A stretch of DNA of 64,000 nt. It comes from Terrabacter sp. Root181. GTDB lineage: Bacteria; Actinomycetota; Actinomycetes; Actinomycetales; Dermatophilaceae. Of this stretch, positions 43,172 to 51,192 are shown piece after piece. A program made the position numbers and the translations under genes. Below the pieces are notes generated by a model. That model saw only the letters and a list, made by a program, of their open reading frames with translations, ran no database searches and had not been told where the DNA came from. Each line of letters opens with the position of its first letter. The stretch's first letter is position 1. The stretch lies in NCBI RefSeq assembly GCF_001428505.1, contig NZ_LMHU01000001.1, forward strand, positions 1,752,116-1,816,115. The letters are read 5' to 3'.

Positions 43172-43206
43172 GTGCTCACTCGAGTGGGGTGGGGCGCTCA
43201 CTCGAG
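43172..43206 (-). repeat. Two inverted copies of the 21-bp repeat
   Basis: GTGCTCACTCGAG and GGCGCTCACTCGAG, with CTCGAG cores at 43179 and 43201 (22 bases apart), are the reverse complement of the units at 41320-41416. They lie in the gap between M23 and the aminotransferase (43056-43224). Confidence 0.75.
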
Positions 43207-43224
43207 GGGCCAGGGGGTATGGGG

Positions 43225-44397
43225 TCAGGGGGGTGTGGGTGTGCCCGCGGCGGCGAGGCGCCGGCTGGCCTCGAGCAGCACCTCGTCCTTCTTGCAGAAG
43301 GCGAACCGGACCAACGTGCGCGCCGCGTCCTGGTCGTCGTGGAAGACGGACACCGGCACTCCGACGACGCCGGCGATCTCGGGCAGTCGGCGCGCGAACT
43401 CCAGCCCGTCGACCGCACCCAGCGGGGCTGCGTCGGCGATGACGAAGTAGGTCCCCGACGGCCGCGCCACCCGCAGACCCGATGCCTCGAGCGCTGAGCA
43501 CAGCAGGTCGCGCTTGGCCTGGAGCGAGTGGCGCAGATCGGCATACACCTCGTCGCCGAGCCCCAGGGCGAGGGCCACAGCCGGCTGGAACGGGCCGGAC
43601 GCGACGTACGTGAGGAACTGCTTGACGGTGCGCGCAGCCGCGACCGCCTCGGCGGGCCCGGAGAGCCAGCCGACCTTCCAACCGGTCGCCGAGAAGGTCT
43701 TGCCGCCCGAGCTGATCGTGATGGTGCGGTCGGCCATCCCCGGCAGGGTCGCCATCGGCACGTGCACGGCGTCATCGAAGACGAGGTGCTCGTAGACCTC
43801 GTCCGTCACGACCCAGGCGTCGTGCTCGCGCGCGAGCGAGGCGACGAGCTCGAGCTCGGCCCGGGTGAAGACCTTGCCCGTCGGGTTGTGCGGTGTGTTG
43901 AGCAGGACGAGCCGGGTCCGCGACGAGAAGGCGGCCCGCAGCGACGCCTCGTCGACCGCGAAGTCGGGGAAGCGGAGGACGGACGTGCGGCGCGTCGCCC
44001 CCGCCAGGGCGATCGTGGCGGCATACGAGTCGTAGTAGGGCTCGAAGGTGACGACCTCGTCGCCCGGCTCGCAGAGCGCGAGGACGACCGACGCGATCGC
44101 CTCCGTCGCGCCGGCGGTGACGAGCACCTGCGACGCGGGGTCGAGCGAGATCCCGTAGAAGCGCTCCTGGTGCGCCCCGACCGCCTCGAGCAGCTCAGGC
44201 ACGCCGGGGCCGGGCGGGTACTGGTTGCGGCCCCCGTCGATCGCGGCCTTGGCCGCCTCGAGCATCTCGCGTGGCCCGTCGGTGTCGGGGAAACCCTGCC
44301 CGAGGTTGATGGCGCCGGTCCGGGCGGCGAGCGCCGACATCTCGGCGAAGATCGTCGTCCCGAAAGGCTGCATGCGCGAGATCAGCGGCGAGCTCAT
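43225..44397 (-). CDS. Pyridoxal-phosphate class I/II aminotransferase
   Basis: 390 residues of the fold-type I aminotransferases, close to the methionine/kynurenine/glutamine aminotransferase group. INLGQGFPDTDGP, GATEAI, NTPHNPTG with the substrate-side Asn, DEVYEHLVF with the ring-stacking residues and SSGGKTFSATGWKVGW with the PLP lysine are all complete. The final Arg is in VRFAFC. The start ATG 44397 follows TACGCT-N6 on the - strand. The precise substrate is not decidable from sequence. Confidence 0.91.
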   Translation of the reverse strand: MSSPLISRMQPFGTTIFAEMSALAARTGAINLGQGFPDTDGPREMLEAAKAAIDGGRNQYPPGPGVPELLEAVGAHQERFYGISLDPASQVLVTAGATEAIASVVLALCEPGDEVVTFEPYYDSYAATIALAGATRRTSVLRFPDFAVDEASLRAAFSSRTRLVLLNTPHNPTGKVFTRAELELVASLAREHDAWVVTDEVYEHLVFDDAVHVPMATLPGMADRTITISSGGKTFSATGWKVGWLSGPAEAVAAARTVKQFLTYVASGPFQPAVALALGLGDEVYADLRHSLQAKRDLLCSALEASGLRVARPSGTYFVIADAAPLGAVDGLEFARRLPEIAGVVGVPVSVFHDDQDAARTLVRFAFCKKDEVLLEASRRLAAAGTPTPP

Positions 44398-44403
44398 GGC
44401 CCG

Positions 44404-44409
44404 AGCGTA
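44404..44409 (-). promoter_or_regulatory. Leaderless -10 of the aminotransferase gene
   Basis: TACGCT on the - strand, 6 bases before ATG 44397. Confidence 0.5.
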
Positions 44410-44435
44410 GCCACGGGCACCCCCGGGTACGTGGC

Positions 44436-44468
44436 AGAGCCCCCGCCGGGGCACGTGGCGGGGGCTCT
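44436..44468 (-). terminator. Terminator hairpin 1
   Basis: AGAGCCCCCGCC and GGCGGGGGCTCT form a 12-bp perfect stem with a 9-base loop, in the gap after the DUF6541-like gene. Confidence 0.65.
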
Positions 44469-44512
44469 TGTGTCCCGCAGCGGCTGTGGAGGGGTCCTTG
44501 CCGCGGGACGTA

Positions 44513-44557
44513 GGTGGAGATCCCACCCGGTCAGGGGGTCTGGGTGGGATCTCCACC
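44513..44557 (-). terminator. Terminator hairpin 2
   Basis: A 16-bp perfect stem (44513-44528 with 44542-44557) and 13-base loop. With the neighbouring hairpin it ends transcription of the large membrane protein gene before the aminotransferase promoter. Confidence 0.7.
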
Positions 44558-44643
44558 CCCACCATCGCGCGAGGGCCCAGAGCGTTACGGGGCGTCCACG
44601 AGGAGATGCACGAATCATCCCTGGCGTATGCCGTCCGGCCGGG

Positions 44644-46605
44644 TCAGGGGGTCGCCGCGGGGGTGGCCGCGGGGGTGGCCGCGGGGGTGGCCGCACTGCC
44701 GAGTCCGCAGCCGGTGACGCGGTAGAGCGTGTAGTCGCCGTCGGTCCGCACGGGCTCGACGCCGTCGACGTCCGCCAGGTTCTTGAGCCCGGAGGACCGC
44801 TCCGGGCGGTCGAGCCAGTAGACGTGGGTCGAGTCGACGGCCCAGCGGATGTCGTGGCGCGCCATGGCGGCGCAGACGTCCGGTCGGTTCGCCATGTCGT
44901 CGAAGCCGGTGCCGATGACGATCTCGTCGCCGGTCGCGGGGATGGGGATCGAGCGGTAGAGGGTGTTGGTGCCGAACAGCGGCCACATGAGCGGCGAGCC
45001 GTTCTCGGGACGTCCGACGACGCCCTGGCCGGCCGGGACGAGGGAGTTCAGCCGGCGCAGCGAGTCCTGGCCCTCGAACGACAGGATGACCTTCTTCGGG
45101 TCGCTCGGCTGGAAGAAGTCGGTGAGCATCCGGTGCCGGGTCGCGCCGTTGAGCCCGAGTGTGAGTGCCGGGATGACGAGCACCGCGACGAGTCCCACCA
45201 CGACGGGCCGCGACCCGAGCCCGGGCACCTTGCGGAGCAGCTCGCGCAGCGCCGGGGCCGCGGCGGCGACGAGCACGACGCCGGGGACGGCGGCGAGCGA
45301 CGCCAGTCTGACCTTGTCGTTGTACCAGTAGCCCGTGACGAGCGCGGTCCACGACATCGTCGACGACGCCGCCATGACGTAGAGGACGACGCACGCGCCC
45401 CACATGGCGACGACGGGCAGGGCAGCCCGCGCGCGCAGGGCGATCCAGCCGATGCCGAGCGCGATGAGCAGGACGAGCCCCCAGAGCAGGTCGGGGATCT
45501 GCAGTCGACCGCCGACGACCTCGACGAGCGCGGTCCAGGCCGACACGCGGTCCTTCCACTCGTAGGACTGGGTGGAGGCCAGCTGGGCCGAGACGACCGG
45601 GGCGGCCACGAGCCCGACGACACCGACGACACCGACGATCGCGAGGTCGCGCCCGACGACCCACCACGAGACGTGGTGGAGCAGGCCTGCCCGGATCCGC
45701 GCGGTGACGAACCAGACGAGCGCGAAGAGCACGAGGGCCACGAGGGCGTTGGGCTGGATCAGGGCGAGCCCCGGCAGGGCGGCGACGAACGCGAGCCACT
45801 GCCCGATCCGCCGGGACCTCGCAGCCTGGAGCATCAGGGCGAGAGCTCCGGGTGTCAGGGCGGTGGCCATGAGGTTGGGCCACAGCACGCCCCAGCCGAG
45901 GAGGATCGTCGGGAAGGCGATGAAGGCCGCGGAGGAGAACCCGGCGGCATACGTCACGAGGCGGGAGGTGCCGAGCGCGTGGCGCACGAGGGCCACGCAG
46001 CCGATCGGCCACACGAGCGCCGCGAGCACGATGGTCGCGACGTTGGTGCCGGGCAGCACGTCCGCGACGCCGGGAAGGAGGCTGGTCGCGATCCACGAGT
46101 GGAAGCCGTTGGGGTAGAAGGTCGGGTTGGCGATCGAGAAGTTGCCGGTCTCGAGGAAGGTCTTGATGCGGCCCAGGTGGTAGACGGCGTCGGGGGAGTC
46201 GACGAGCTCGTCGGGACGCCCGATGGCGGGCAGGATCGTCACGAGCGCGAGGACGGCCCCGATCGCGATGGCGACGACGGCGTCCGGCCGTGGGCGGCCG
46301 AAGACGCGACGGGTCGCGCCGAGCTCCGGGTCGTCACGACCGAGCAGCCGCATCCCGCCCCAGGCGACGGCCACCGCGACGGCCGTGACGACGAGGAGCG
46401 GCAGCAGGCCCCAGCGCACGCCCACCCGCTGGGCGACCGTCGCGAAGACCGCGACGAGGCCGACGGAGACCGCCGGGGAGACGGCCAGCGCCTCGAGGCC
46501 GCGTGCGCCCAGGGCCCGCACGACCAGCCAGCCGGGCAGGAAGAGCACCACCGAGAGGACGACGAAGGCCGGGATCGTGTCCACCCAGTGCGCCATGCGG
46601 GCCAT
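44644..46605 (-). CDS. Large polytopic membrane protein (DUF6541-like)
   Basis: 653 residues with about 13-14 membrane helices in the first 430 residues and a soluble extracytoplasmic C-terminal part. The overall form resembles actinobacterial DUF6541 proteins or GT-C-type glycosyltransferases: an early acidic loop (DELVDSPDAVYHLGR) sits where GT-C enzymes keep their catalytic aspartates. I infer a cell-envelope glycosylation role but cannot prove it. The last residues are an (AATP)4 repeat encoded by a 12-bp tandem repeat. ATG 46605 or 46596 are both possible starts. Confidence 0.82.
   Translation of the reverse strand: MARMAHWVDTIPAFVVLSVVLFLPGWLVVRALGARGLEALAVSPAVSVGLVAVFATVAQRVGVRWGLLPLLVVTAVAVAVAWGGMRLLGRDDPELGATRRVFGRPRPDAVVAIAIGAVLALVTILPAIGRPDELVDSPDAVYHLGRIKTFLETGNFSIANPTFYPNGFHSWIATSLLPGVADVLPGTNVATIVLAALVWPIGCVALVRHALGTSRLVTYAAGFSSAAFIAFPTILLGWGVLWPNLMATALTPGALALMLQAARSRRIGQWLAFVAALPGLALIQPNALVALVLFALVWFVTARIRAGLLHHVSWWVVGRDLAIVGVVGVVGLVAAPVVSAQLASTQSYEWKDRVSAWTALVEVVGGRLQIPDLLWGLVLLIALGIGWIALRARAALPVVAMWGACVVLYVMAASSTMSWTALVTGYWYNDKVRLASLAAVPGVVLVAAAAPALRELLRKVPGLGSRPVVVGLVAVLVIPALTLGLNGATRHRMLTDFFQPSDPKKVILSFEGQDSLRRLNSLVPAGQGVVGRPENGSPLMWPLFGTNTLYRSIPIPATGDEIVIGTGFDDMANRPDVCAAMARHDIRWAVDSTHVYWLDRPERSSGLKNLADVDGVEPVRTDGDYTLYRVTGCGLGSAATPAATPAATPAATP
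44647..44695 (-). repeat. 12-bp tandem repeat coding AATP
   Basis: Four near-identical copies of GGCCGCGGGGGT (as read on the + strand) encode the C-terminal Ala-Ala-Thr-Pro repeats of the membrane protein. Copy number is likely to vary between strains. Confidence 0.85.
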
Positions 46606-46648
46606 TGTGTCGGGTCGCCACGATTTCTCCACAACCCGGGTCAGGACG

Positions 46649-46654
46649 TACGAT
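46649..46654 (+). promoter_or_regulatory. Probable -10 of the rpsB-tsf operon
   Basis: TACGAT would start transcription near 46661 and leave a leader of about 220 bases before rpsB. No gene is seen in 46606-46881. Confidence 0.4.
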
Positions 46655-46796
46655 GGTGGGCGGTCCCGTGTGCTCGTCGCACGGACCGTAATTCGCGCGT
46701 CTTCTGCCGGTCCGCCGGACCGGGTCACACCACGGCAGTCCCCACCGCTTGCGGCGGGGCGGGGTGCGTCAGGCGCCAGGAGTGAGGTCGTATGCC

Positions 46797-46833
46797 GCCC
46801 GCCGGGCCACGTCTGTGACGTGACCGCCGGGCG
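46797..46833 (+). promoter_or_regulatory. Structured element in the rpsB leader
   Basis: CGCCCG/CGGGCG outer pairing encloses a perfect CACGTC-tgt-GACGTG hairpin (46808-46822), about 50 bases before the rpsB start. It could be an S2 autoregulatory site; inferred only. Confidence 0.35.
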
Positions 46834-46881
46834 TCGGCGCCCACGCACAACTGACAACAACGAACCAAGGGAGAACACGGC

Positions 46882-47832
46882 ATGGCCGTCGTCACCATGC
46901 GCCAGCTCCTCGAGAGCGGCGTCCACTTCGGGCACCAGACCCGTCGCTGGAACCCCAAGATGAAGCGCTTCATCATGACCGAGCGCAACGGCATCTACAT
47001 CATCGACCTGCAGCAGTCGCTGACGTACATCAACAACGCGTACGACTTCGTCAAGGAGACGGTGGCCCACGGTGGCACCATCCTCTTCGTCGGCACGAAG
47101 AAGCAGGCCCAGGAGCCCATCGCCGAGCAGGCGACGCGCGTCGGCATGCCGTACGTCAACCACCGCTGGCTCGGTGGCATGCTCACCAACTTCCAGACGA
47201 TCTCCAAGCGCCTCACGCGCCTCAAGGAGCTCGAGGAGCTGAACTTCGACGACGTGGCCGGCTCGGGCTACACGAAGAAGGAGCTGCTCATCCTCAAGCG
47301 CGAGATGATCAAGCTCGAGCGCACCCTCGGCGGCATCCGCACGATGGCCAAGGTCCCCTCGGCCGTGTGGATCGTCGACACCAAGAAGGAGCACCTCGCC
47401 GTCGACGAGGCCCGCAAGCTCGGCCTGCCGGTCATCGCGATCCTCGACACGAACTGTGACCCCGACGAGGTCGACTACAAGATCCCCGGCAACGACGACG
47501 CGATCCGCTCCGTCACGCTGCTGACCCGGGTCATCGCCGACGCCGTCGCCGACGGTCTCGTCCAGCGCTCGTCCGGCAAGTCCGGTGGCGACGCGCAGGC
47601 CGAGGAGCCGCTGGCCGAGTGGGAGCGCGAGCTCTACGCCGACGCCGCTGCCTCCACGGAGACCGCCGATGCGCCCGCCGCCGAGGCGACCGAGGCCCCC
47701 GCCGCCGAGGCCACCGAGGCTCCGGCTGCCGAGGCCCCCGCTGCCGAGGCCACCGAGGCTCCTGCTGAGGCTCCCGCCGCCGAGGCCACCGAGGCTCCCG
47801 CCGAGGCGACGGCCGGTGCCGAGCAGGCCTGA
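46882..47832 (+). CDS. rpsB: 30S ribosomal protein S2
   Basis: 316 residues. The first ~255 are a regular S2 ([23 protein letters not shown] at the N-terminus and the [22 protein letters not shown] segment). The last ~55 are an Ala/Glu/Thr/Pro repeat tail ([15 protein letters not shown]), lengthened compared with most bacteria but common in actinobacteria. AAGGGAG lies upstream of ATG 46882. tsf follows after 72 bases. Confidence 0.97.
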   Translation: MAVVTMRQLLESGVHFGHQTRRWNPKMKRFIMTERNGIYIIDLQQSLTYINNAYDFVKETVAHGGTILFVGTKKQAQEPIAEQATRVGMPYVNHRWLGGMLTNFQTISKRLTRLKELEELNFDDVAGSGYTKKELLILKREMIKLERTLGGIRTMAKVPSAVWIVDTKKEHLAVDEARKLGLPVIAILDTNCDPDEVDYKIPGNDDAIRSVTLLTRVIADAVADGLVQRSSGKSGGDAQAEEPLAEWERELYADAAASTETADAPAAEATEAPAAEATEAPAAEAPAAEATEAPAEAPAAEATEAPAEATAGAEQA

Positions 47833-47904
47833 CGGCCTCGCGCACCAGCCTCACCACCTCACAACACGAGTCAATCTCCACTGACGAAAAGAGCGATACA
47901 GAGC

Positions 47905-48735
47905 ATGGCGAACTACACCGCCGCTGACATCAAGGCGCTGCGCGAGCAGACGGGCGCCGGCATGATGGACGTCAAGAAGGCGCTCGACGAGGCCGACGGC
48001 GACCGCGCCAAGGCCATCGAGATCCTTCGCGTCAAGGGCCTCAAGGGCGTCACGAAGCGTGAGGGCCGCTCGGCCTCCAACGGCCTCGTGACGGCCGAGG
48101 CCGGCGACGGCGTCGGCACGCTGGTCGAGGTCAACTGCGAGACCGACTTCGTCGCCAAGGGTGAGAAGTTCATCGCCCTCGCCGACCAGGTCCTCGCGCA
48201 GGCCGTGGCCGCCAAGGCCACCGACGCCGACGAGCTGCTCAAGAGCAGCCTCGAGGACGGCAAGACCGTCCAGGAGCTGCTCGACGAGGCCAACGCGACG
48301 ATCGGCGAGAAGATCGAGATCCGTCGCGTGGCCCGTGTCGAGGGCGAGAAGGTCGTGTCCTACCTGCACAAGACGAGCCCCGACCTGCCGGCGCAGATCG
48401 GCGTCCTCGTCGCGCTCGAGGGTGGCGACGAGACCGTCGGTCGCGACGTCGCGATGCACATCGCCGCGTTCAGCCCGACGGTGCTGTCGCGCGAGGAGGT
48501 CCCGGCCGAGACGGTCGAGAACGAGCGTCGCGTCGCCGAGGCCACCGCCAAGGAGGAGGGCAAGCCCGAGGCTGCTCTTCCCCGCATCATCGAGGGTCGC
48601 GTCAACGGCTTCTTCAAGGAGAACGTCCTGCTCGAGCAGGCCTTCGCCAAGGACGCCAAGAAGACCGTCGGCAAGGTGCTCGAGGAGGGCGGCGCCACGG
48701 CGAAGTCCTTCGCGCGCTTCCGCGTCGGCCAGTGA
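47905..48735 (+). CDS. tsf: Elongation factor Ts
   Basis: 276 residues. EF-Ts exchanges GDP for GTP on EF-Tu. The N-terminal UBA-like helix region (IKALREQTGAGMMDVKKALDEADGD), the TDFVAK box and the subdomains are complete. ATG 47905 is preceded by AAAAGAG about 11 bases upstream. The operon ends with a strong hairpin. Confidence 0.97.
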   Translation: MANYTAADIKALREQTGAGMMDVKKALDEADGDRAKAIEILRVKGLKGVTKREGRSASNGLVTAEAGDGVGTLVEVNCETDFVAKGEKFIALADQVLAQAVAAKATDADELLKSSLEDGKTVQELLDEANATIGEKIEIRRVARVEGEKVVSYLHKTSPDLPAQIGVLVALEGGDETVGRDVAMHIAAFSPTVLSREEVPAETVENERRVAEATAKEEGKPEAALPRIIEGRVNGFFKENVLLEQAFAKDAKKTVGKVLEEGGATAKSFARFRVGQ

Positions 48736-48783
48736 GGTCCTGACCTCACCGCACCACTCGTAGCGCAGAACCCGCGCATCACG

Positions 48784-48827
48784 ACGACGTATGCCGGTCG
48801 CCCCCGTCGGGGCGGCCGGCATCGTCG
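48784..48827 (+). terminator. rpsB-tsf terminator
   Basis: A nested hairpin: CGCCCC/GGGGCG around loop CGTC, then a T-G pair, ATGCCGG/CCGGCAT and CGACG/CGTCG with one bulged T. It contains one copy of GTATGCC. Confidence 0.75.
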
Positions 48828-48875
48828 CGTTCCGGGCCCGACCCGGGTCGACCGGACGAACCCCTGGAGGAGCCC

Positions 48876-49466
48876 TTGAGCACCCGCACCGACACGCCCA
48901 CCACCGACGAGGTCGACGGCCCGCTGACCGTCTCGATCACCCGACGGGTGGCCCCCGAGGACGAGCTGCTCATGCAGGCCTGGGTCCATGCCGGGACCTC
49001 GATGGCCGAGCGCTTCGAGGGCTTCCTCGGTGCCGGCTGGGTGCGCTCGGGCGCCGAGGACTGGCACATGCTCTACCGCTTCGACTCGCGCGCCCACCTC
49101 GACACGTGGGAGCGCTCGCCCGAGCGGCTCCGGTGGCTGCGCTCGGCGGCCGACCTCGTCGAGCACCGCCGCACGGAGTACCGCACCGGCATCGAGGGCT
49201 GGTTCGACGAGCCGACGTCGTCGTCGGTGCGCGAGGCGGGCCCGAGGGGACCGTCTGCGCCCCCACGCTGGAAGCAGGCGACCGTCATCTGGGTCGCGTT
49301 CTTCCCGACGAGCCTGGCCCTGACCTACCTGCTCTCACCGTTCAGCGGGCAGTGGCCCGTGGTGCCTCGGGTCCTCGTCACGACCCTGCTCGCGACGCCG
49401 TGGATGACCTACCTCTTCCTGCCGTTCGTGACCCGGCTCTTCGGTCGGTGGCTCAAGGCCGACTGA
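48876..49466 (+). CDS. Antibiotic biosynthesis monooxygenase (ABM)-domain protein with two C-terminal helices
   Basis: 196 residues. Residues ~15-110 resemble an ABM/dimeric alpha-beta barrel domain (VSITRRVAPEDELLMQAWV, then GTSMAERFEGFLG and WHMLYRFDSRAHLDTWERSPE). Two hydrophobic segments at about residues 138-158 and 165-188 anchor it in the membrane. Similar proteins are common in actinobacteria but have no known function. It starts with TTG 48876, supported by GGAGGAG 6 bases upstream. Confidence 0.82.
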   Translation: MSTRTDTPTTDEVDGPLTVSITRRVAPEDELLMQAWVHAGTSMAERFEGFLGAGWVRSGAEDWHMLYRFDSRAHLDTWERSPERLRWLRSAADLVEHRRTEYRTGIEGWFDEPTSSSVREAGPRGPSAPPRWKQATVIWVAFFPTSLALTYLLSPFSGQWPVVPRVLVTTLLATPWMTYLFLPFVTRLFGRWLKAD

Positions 49467-49534
49467 CGGCCTGCTGGCGACCGACGGCCACGGACTGACG
49501 CGGTCGTCGACGAAATCCCTTGTGAGGCAGGCCT

Positions 49535-49576
49535 TTGTCTCACACATCACAGCCCCGTTGTCTCGTGGCTCACAGC
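49535..49576 (+). repeat. Direct repeat upstream of the sulfur operon
   Basis: TTGTCTC-N5-TCACAGC occurs twice, 23 bases apart (49535-49553 and 49558-49576). A preceding TGTGAG (49521-49526) is inverted relative to CTCACA. This could be an activator or repressor site. Confidence 0.6.
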
Positions 49577-49583
49577 GCTCCGG

Positions 49584-49602
49584 ATACCCGTGGGGGTACT
49601 TT
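49584..49602 (+). promoter_or_regulatory. CsoR/CstR-like operator overlapping the -10 of the sulfur operon
   Basis: TACCC-GTGG-GGGTA (49585-49598) is a perfect palindrome of the type bound by CsoR-family repressors, including the persulfide sensor CstR that controls sqr in Staphylococcus. It shares bases with the -10 TACTTT (49597-49602), which lies 6 bases before ATG 49609. Confidence 0.55.
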
Positions 49603-49608
49603 CGAAGC

Positions 49609-50856
49609 ATGACCACCACCATGAGGTCCCTCGTGGTCCTGGGAGCGGGTACGGCCGGCACCATGGTCGTGAACAAGCTGAGGCACCGCCTCCCCACCAC
49701 CGAGTGGCGCATCACCGTCGTCGACAAGGACGACGTCCACGACTACCAGCCGGGCTATCTCTTCCTGCCGTTCGGGCTCATCGAGCCGGAGCAGGTGCGA
49801 CGCAGCAGGCACGGCCTCATCACCGAGGGCGTGGAGCTCGTGCTCGGCGACGTCGACCGCGTCGACCCCGTCGCCCGCGAGGTCTCGCTCCTCGACGGGC
49901 GCACCCTCGTCTACGACGAGCTCGTCATCGCCTCCGGCACGAGCCCCCGACCCGACCAGACGCCGGGGATGCTCGGGCCCGAGTGGCACCGCAGCGTCGG
50001 CGAGTTCTACACCTACGAGGGTGCGACGGCCCTGCGTGAGGCGCTCGCCGGCTTCTCGGGCGGCCGGCTGGTCGTGCACGTCACCGAGATGCCGATCAAG
50101 TGCCCGGTGGCGCCCCTCGAGTTCGCGTTCCTCGCCGACGACTTCCTGCGACGCCGTGGCCTGCGCGAGCGTACCGAGATCGTCTACGTGACCCCGCTGG
50201 ACGGCGCCTTCACCAAGCCGGTCGCGAGCCGTGAGCTCGGGCACCTGCTCGCCGACAAGGGCATCACCGTCGAGACCGACTTCATGGTCGAGCACGTGGA
50301 CCAGGAGCGACGCGTCCTCGTGTCCTACGACGAGCGCGAGGTCGCCTACGACCAGCTCGTGACGATCCCGCTCAACATGGGCGCCGACTTCGTCGCCCGG
50401 TCGGGCCTCGGCGACGAGCTGAACTACGTGCCGGTCGACAAGCACACGAGCCTCTCGACCAAGCACGCGTCGATCTTCGTCCTCGGCGACGCGAGCAACA
50501 TCCCGACGTCGAAGGCCGGCTCCGTCGCGCACTTCTCCGTCGAGGTCTTCGTCGAGAACTTCATCGAGCACGTGCACGGCCAGGACATGACCCATGCGTT
50601 CGACGGCCACGCCAACTGCTTCGTCGAGTCCGGCGGAGGCAAGGCGATGCTCCTCGACTTCAACTACGACACCGAACCGTTGACCGGCACCTTCCCGGTG
50701 CCGCACCTCGGGCCGATGACGTTGCTCAAGCAGTCGCGTGCGAACCACCTCGGCAAGCTCGCGTTCCGCCACATCTACTGGAACATCCTGCTCCCCGGAC
50801 GACCCCTCGGCCTGCCCGCGCAGATGTCGATGGCGGGGAAGGTCCCCGCTGCGTGA
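49609..50856 (+). CDS. Sulfide:quinone oxidoreductase-like flavoprotein
   Basis: 415 residues of the SQR/FCSD branch of FAD-dependent oxidoreductases. The FAD motif GAGTAGTMV is at the N-terminus and a second nucleotide-binding region appears around residue 150. Two conserved cysteines stand where the SQR disulfide/trisulfide forms: Cys165 in MPIKCPVAP and Cys337 in ANCFVESGGGKA; FGLDFNYDTEP-type residues follow. These distinguish it from type II NADH dehydrogenase. It would oxidise sulfide to sulfane sulfur and pass electrons to quinone. The start is set by TACTTT-N6-ATG. tusE follows after 21 bases. Confidence 0.85.
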   Translation: MTTTMRSLVVLGAGTAGTMVVNKLRHRLPTTEWRITVVDKDDVHDYQPGYLFLPFGLIEPEQVRRSRHGLITEGVELVLGDVDRVDPVAREVSLLDGRTLVYDELVIASGTSPRPDQTPGMLGPEWHRSVGEFYTYEGATALREALAGFSGGRLVVHVTEMPIKCPVAPLEFAFLADDFLRRRGLRERTEIVYVTPLDGAFTKPVASRELGHLLADKGITVETDFMVEHVDQERRVLVSYDEREVAYDQLVTIPLNMGADFVARSGLGDELNYVPVDKHTSLSTKHASIFVLGDASNIPTSKAGSVAHFSVEVFVENFIEHVHGQDMTHAFDGHANCFVESGGGKAMLLDFNYDTEPLTGTFPVPHLGPMTLLKQSRANHLGKLAFRHIYWNILLPGRPLGLPAQMSMAGKVPAA

Positions 50857-50877
50857 GCTCAGCAAAGGAGCGCCACC

Positions 50878-51192
50878 ATGCCCACCACCACAATCGCCGG
50901 CCATGCCGTCGAGGTCAACGACGAGGGCTTCCTCACCCATCCCGACCAGTGGTCCGACGACCTCGGCTCCGAGCTGGCCCGGCTCATCGGGATCGAGCTG
51001 ACCGACGACCACTGGAAGCTCGTCCACTTCCTCCGTGACGACTTCGCACACCTGGGCGAGACGGCCACGCTCCGCCGGGTCAGCACCCAGACCGGCACCC
51101 CGATCAAGTCCCTCTTCGACCTCTTCCCCGGCAAGCCGGCCAAGAAGATGGCCTACGTCGCGGGGCTGCCCAAGCCGAAGGGATGTGTGTGA
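50878..51192 (+). CDS. TusE/DsrC family sulfur carrier protein
   Basis: 104 residues with the DsrC/TusE fold and the invariant C-terminal arm AGLPKPKGCV, whose penultimate Cys103 carries persulfide. The second DsrC cysteine ten residues earlier is replaced by Ala (KKMAYVAGL), so it is the single-cysteine, TusE-like form that relays sulfur rather than the two-cysteine substrate of DsrAB. RBS AAAGGAG precedes ATG 50878. Its stop overlaps the next gene (TGATG). No tusBCD or mnmA is nearby, which argues against the tRNA thiolation role. Confidence 0.88.
   Translation: MPTTTIAGHAVEVNDEGFLTHPDQWSDDLGSELARLIGIELTDDHWKLVHFLRDDFAHLGETATLRRVSTQTGTPIKSLFDLFPGKPAKKMAYVAGLPKPKGCV

Noticed and set aside
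41320..43206. Possible mobile element: recombinase gene between inverted repeats
   Set aside because: The recombinase has the full Xer pattern and sits in the dprA-xerC-rpsB order conserved across actinobacteria. There is no target-site duplication or cargo, and base composition does not change. I keep the repeats as a finding but not as an element.
43528..46785. 1085-codon open frame on the + strand antisense to the aminotransferase and membrane protein genes
   Set aside because: It reads as Arg/Gly/Asp/His-rich low-complexity sequence with no motif and is a GC-rich shadow of the - strand genes, which have clear domains.
49609..50856. Reading the sqr-like gene as a type II NADH dehydrogenase
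   Set aside because: The two cysteines in IKCPVAP and ANCFVESG and the neighbouring tusE and dsrE2 genes point to sulfide chemistry, although a tree would be needed for certainty.
50878..51192. Two-cysteine DsrC for dissimilatory sulfite reductase
   Set aside because: The cysteine ten residues before the C-terminal one is Ala, and no dsrAB is present.
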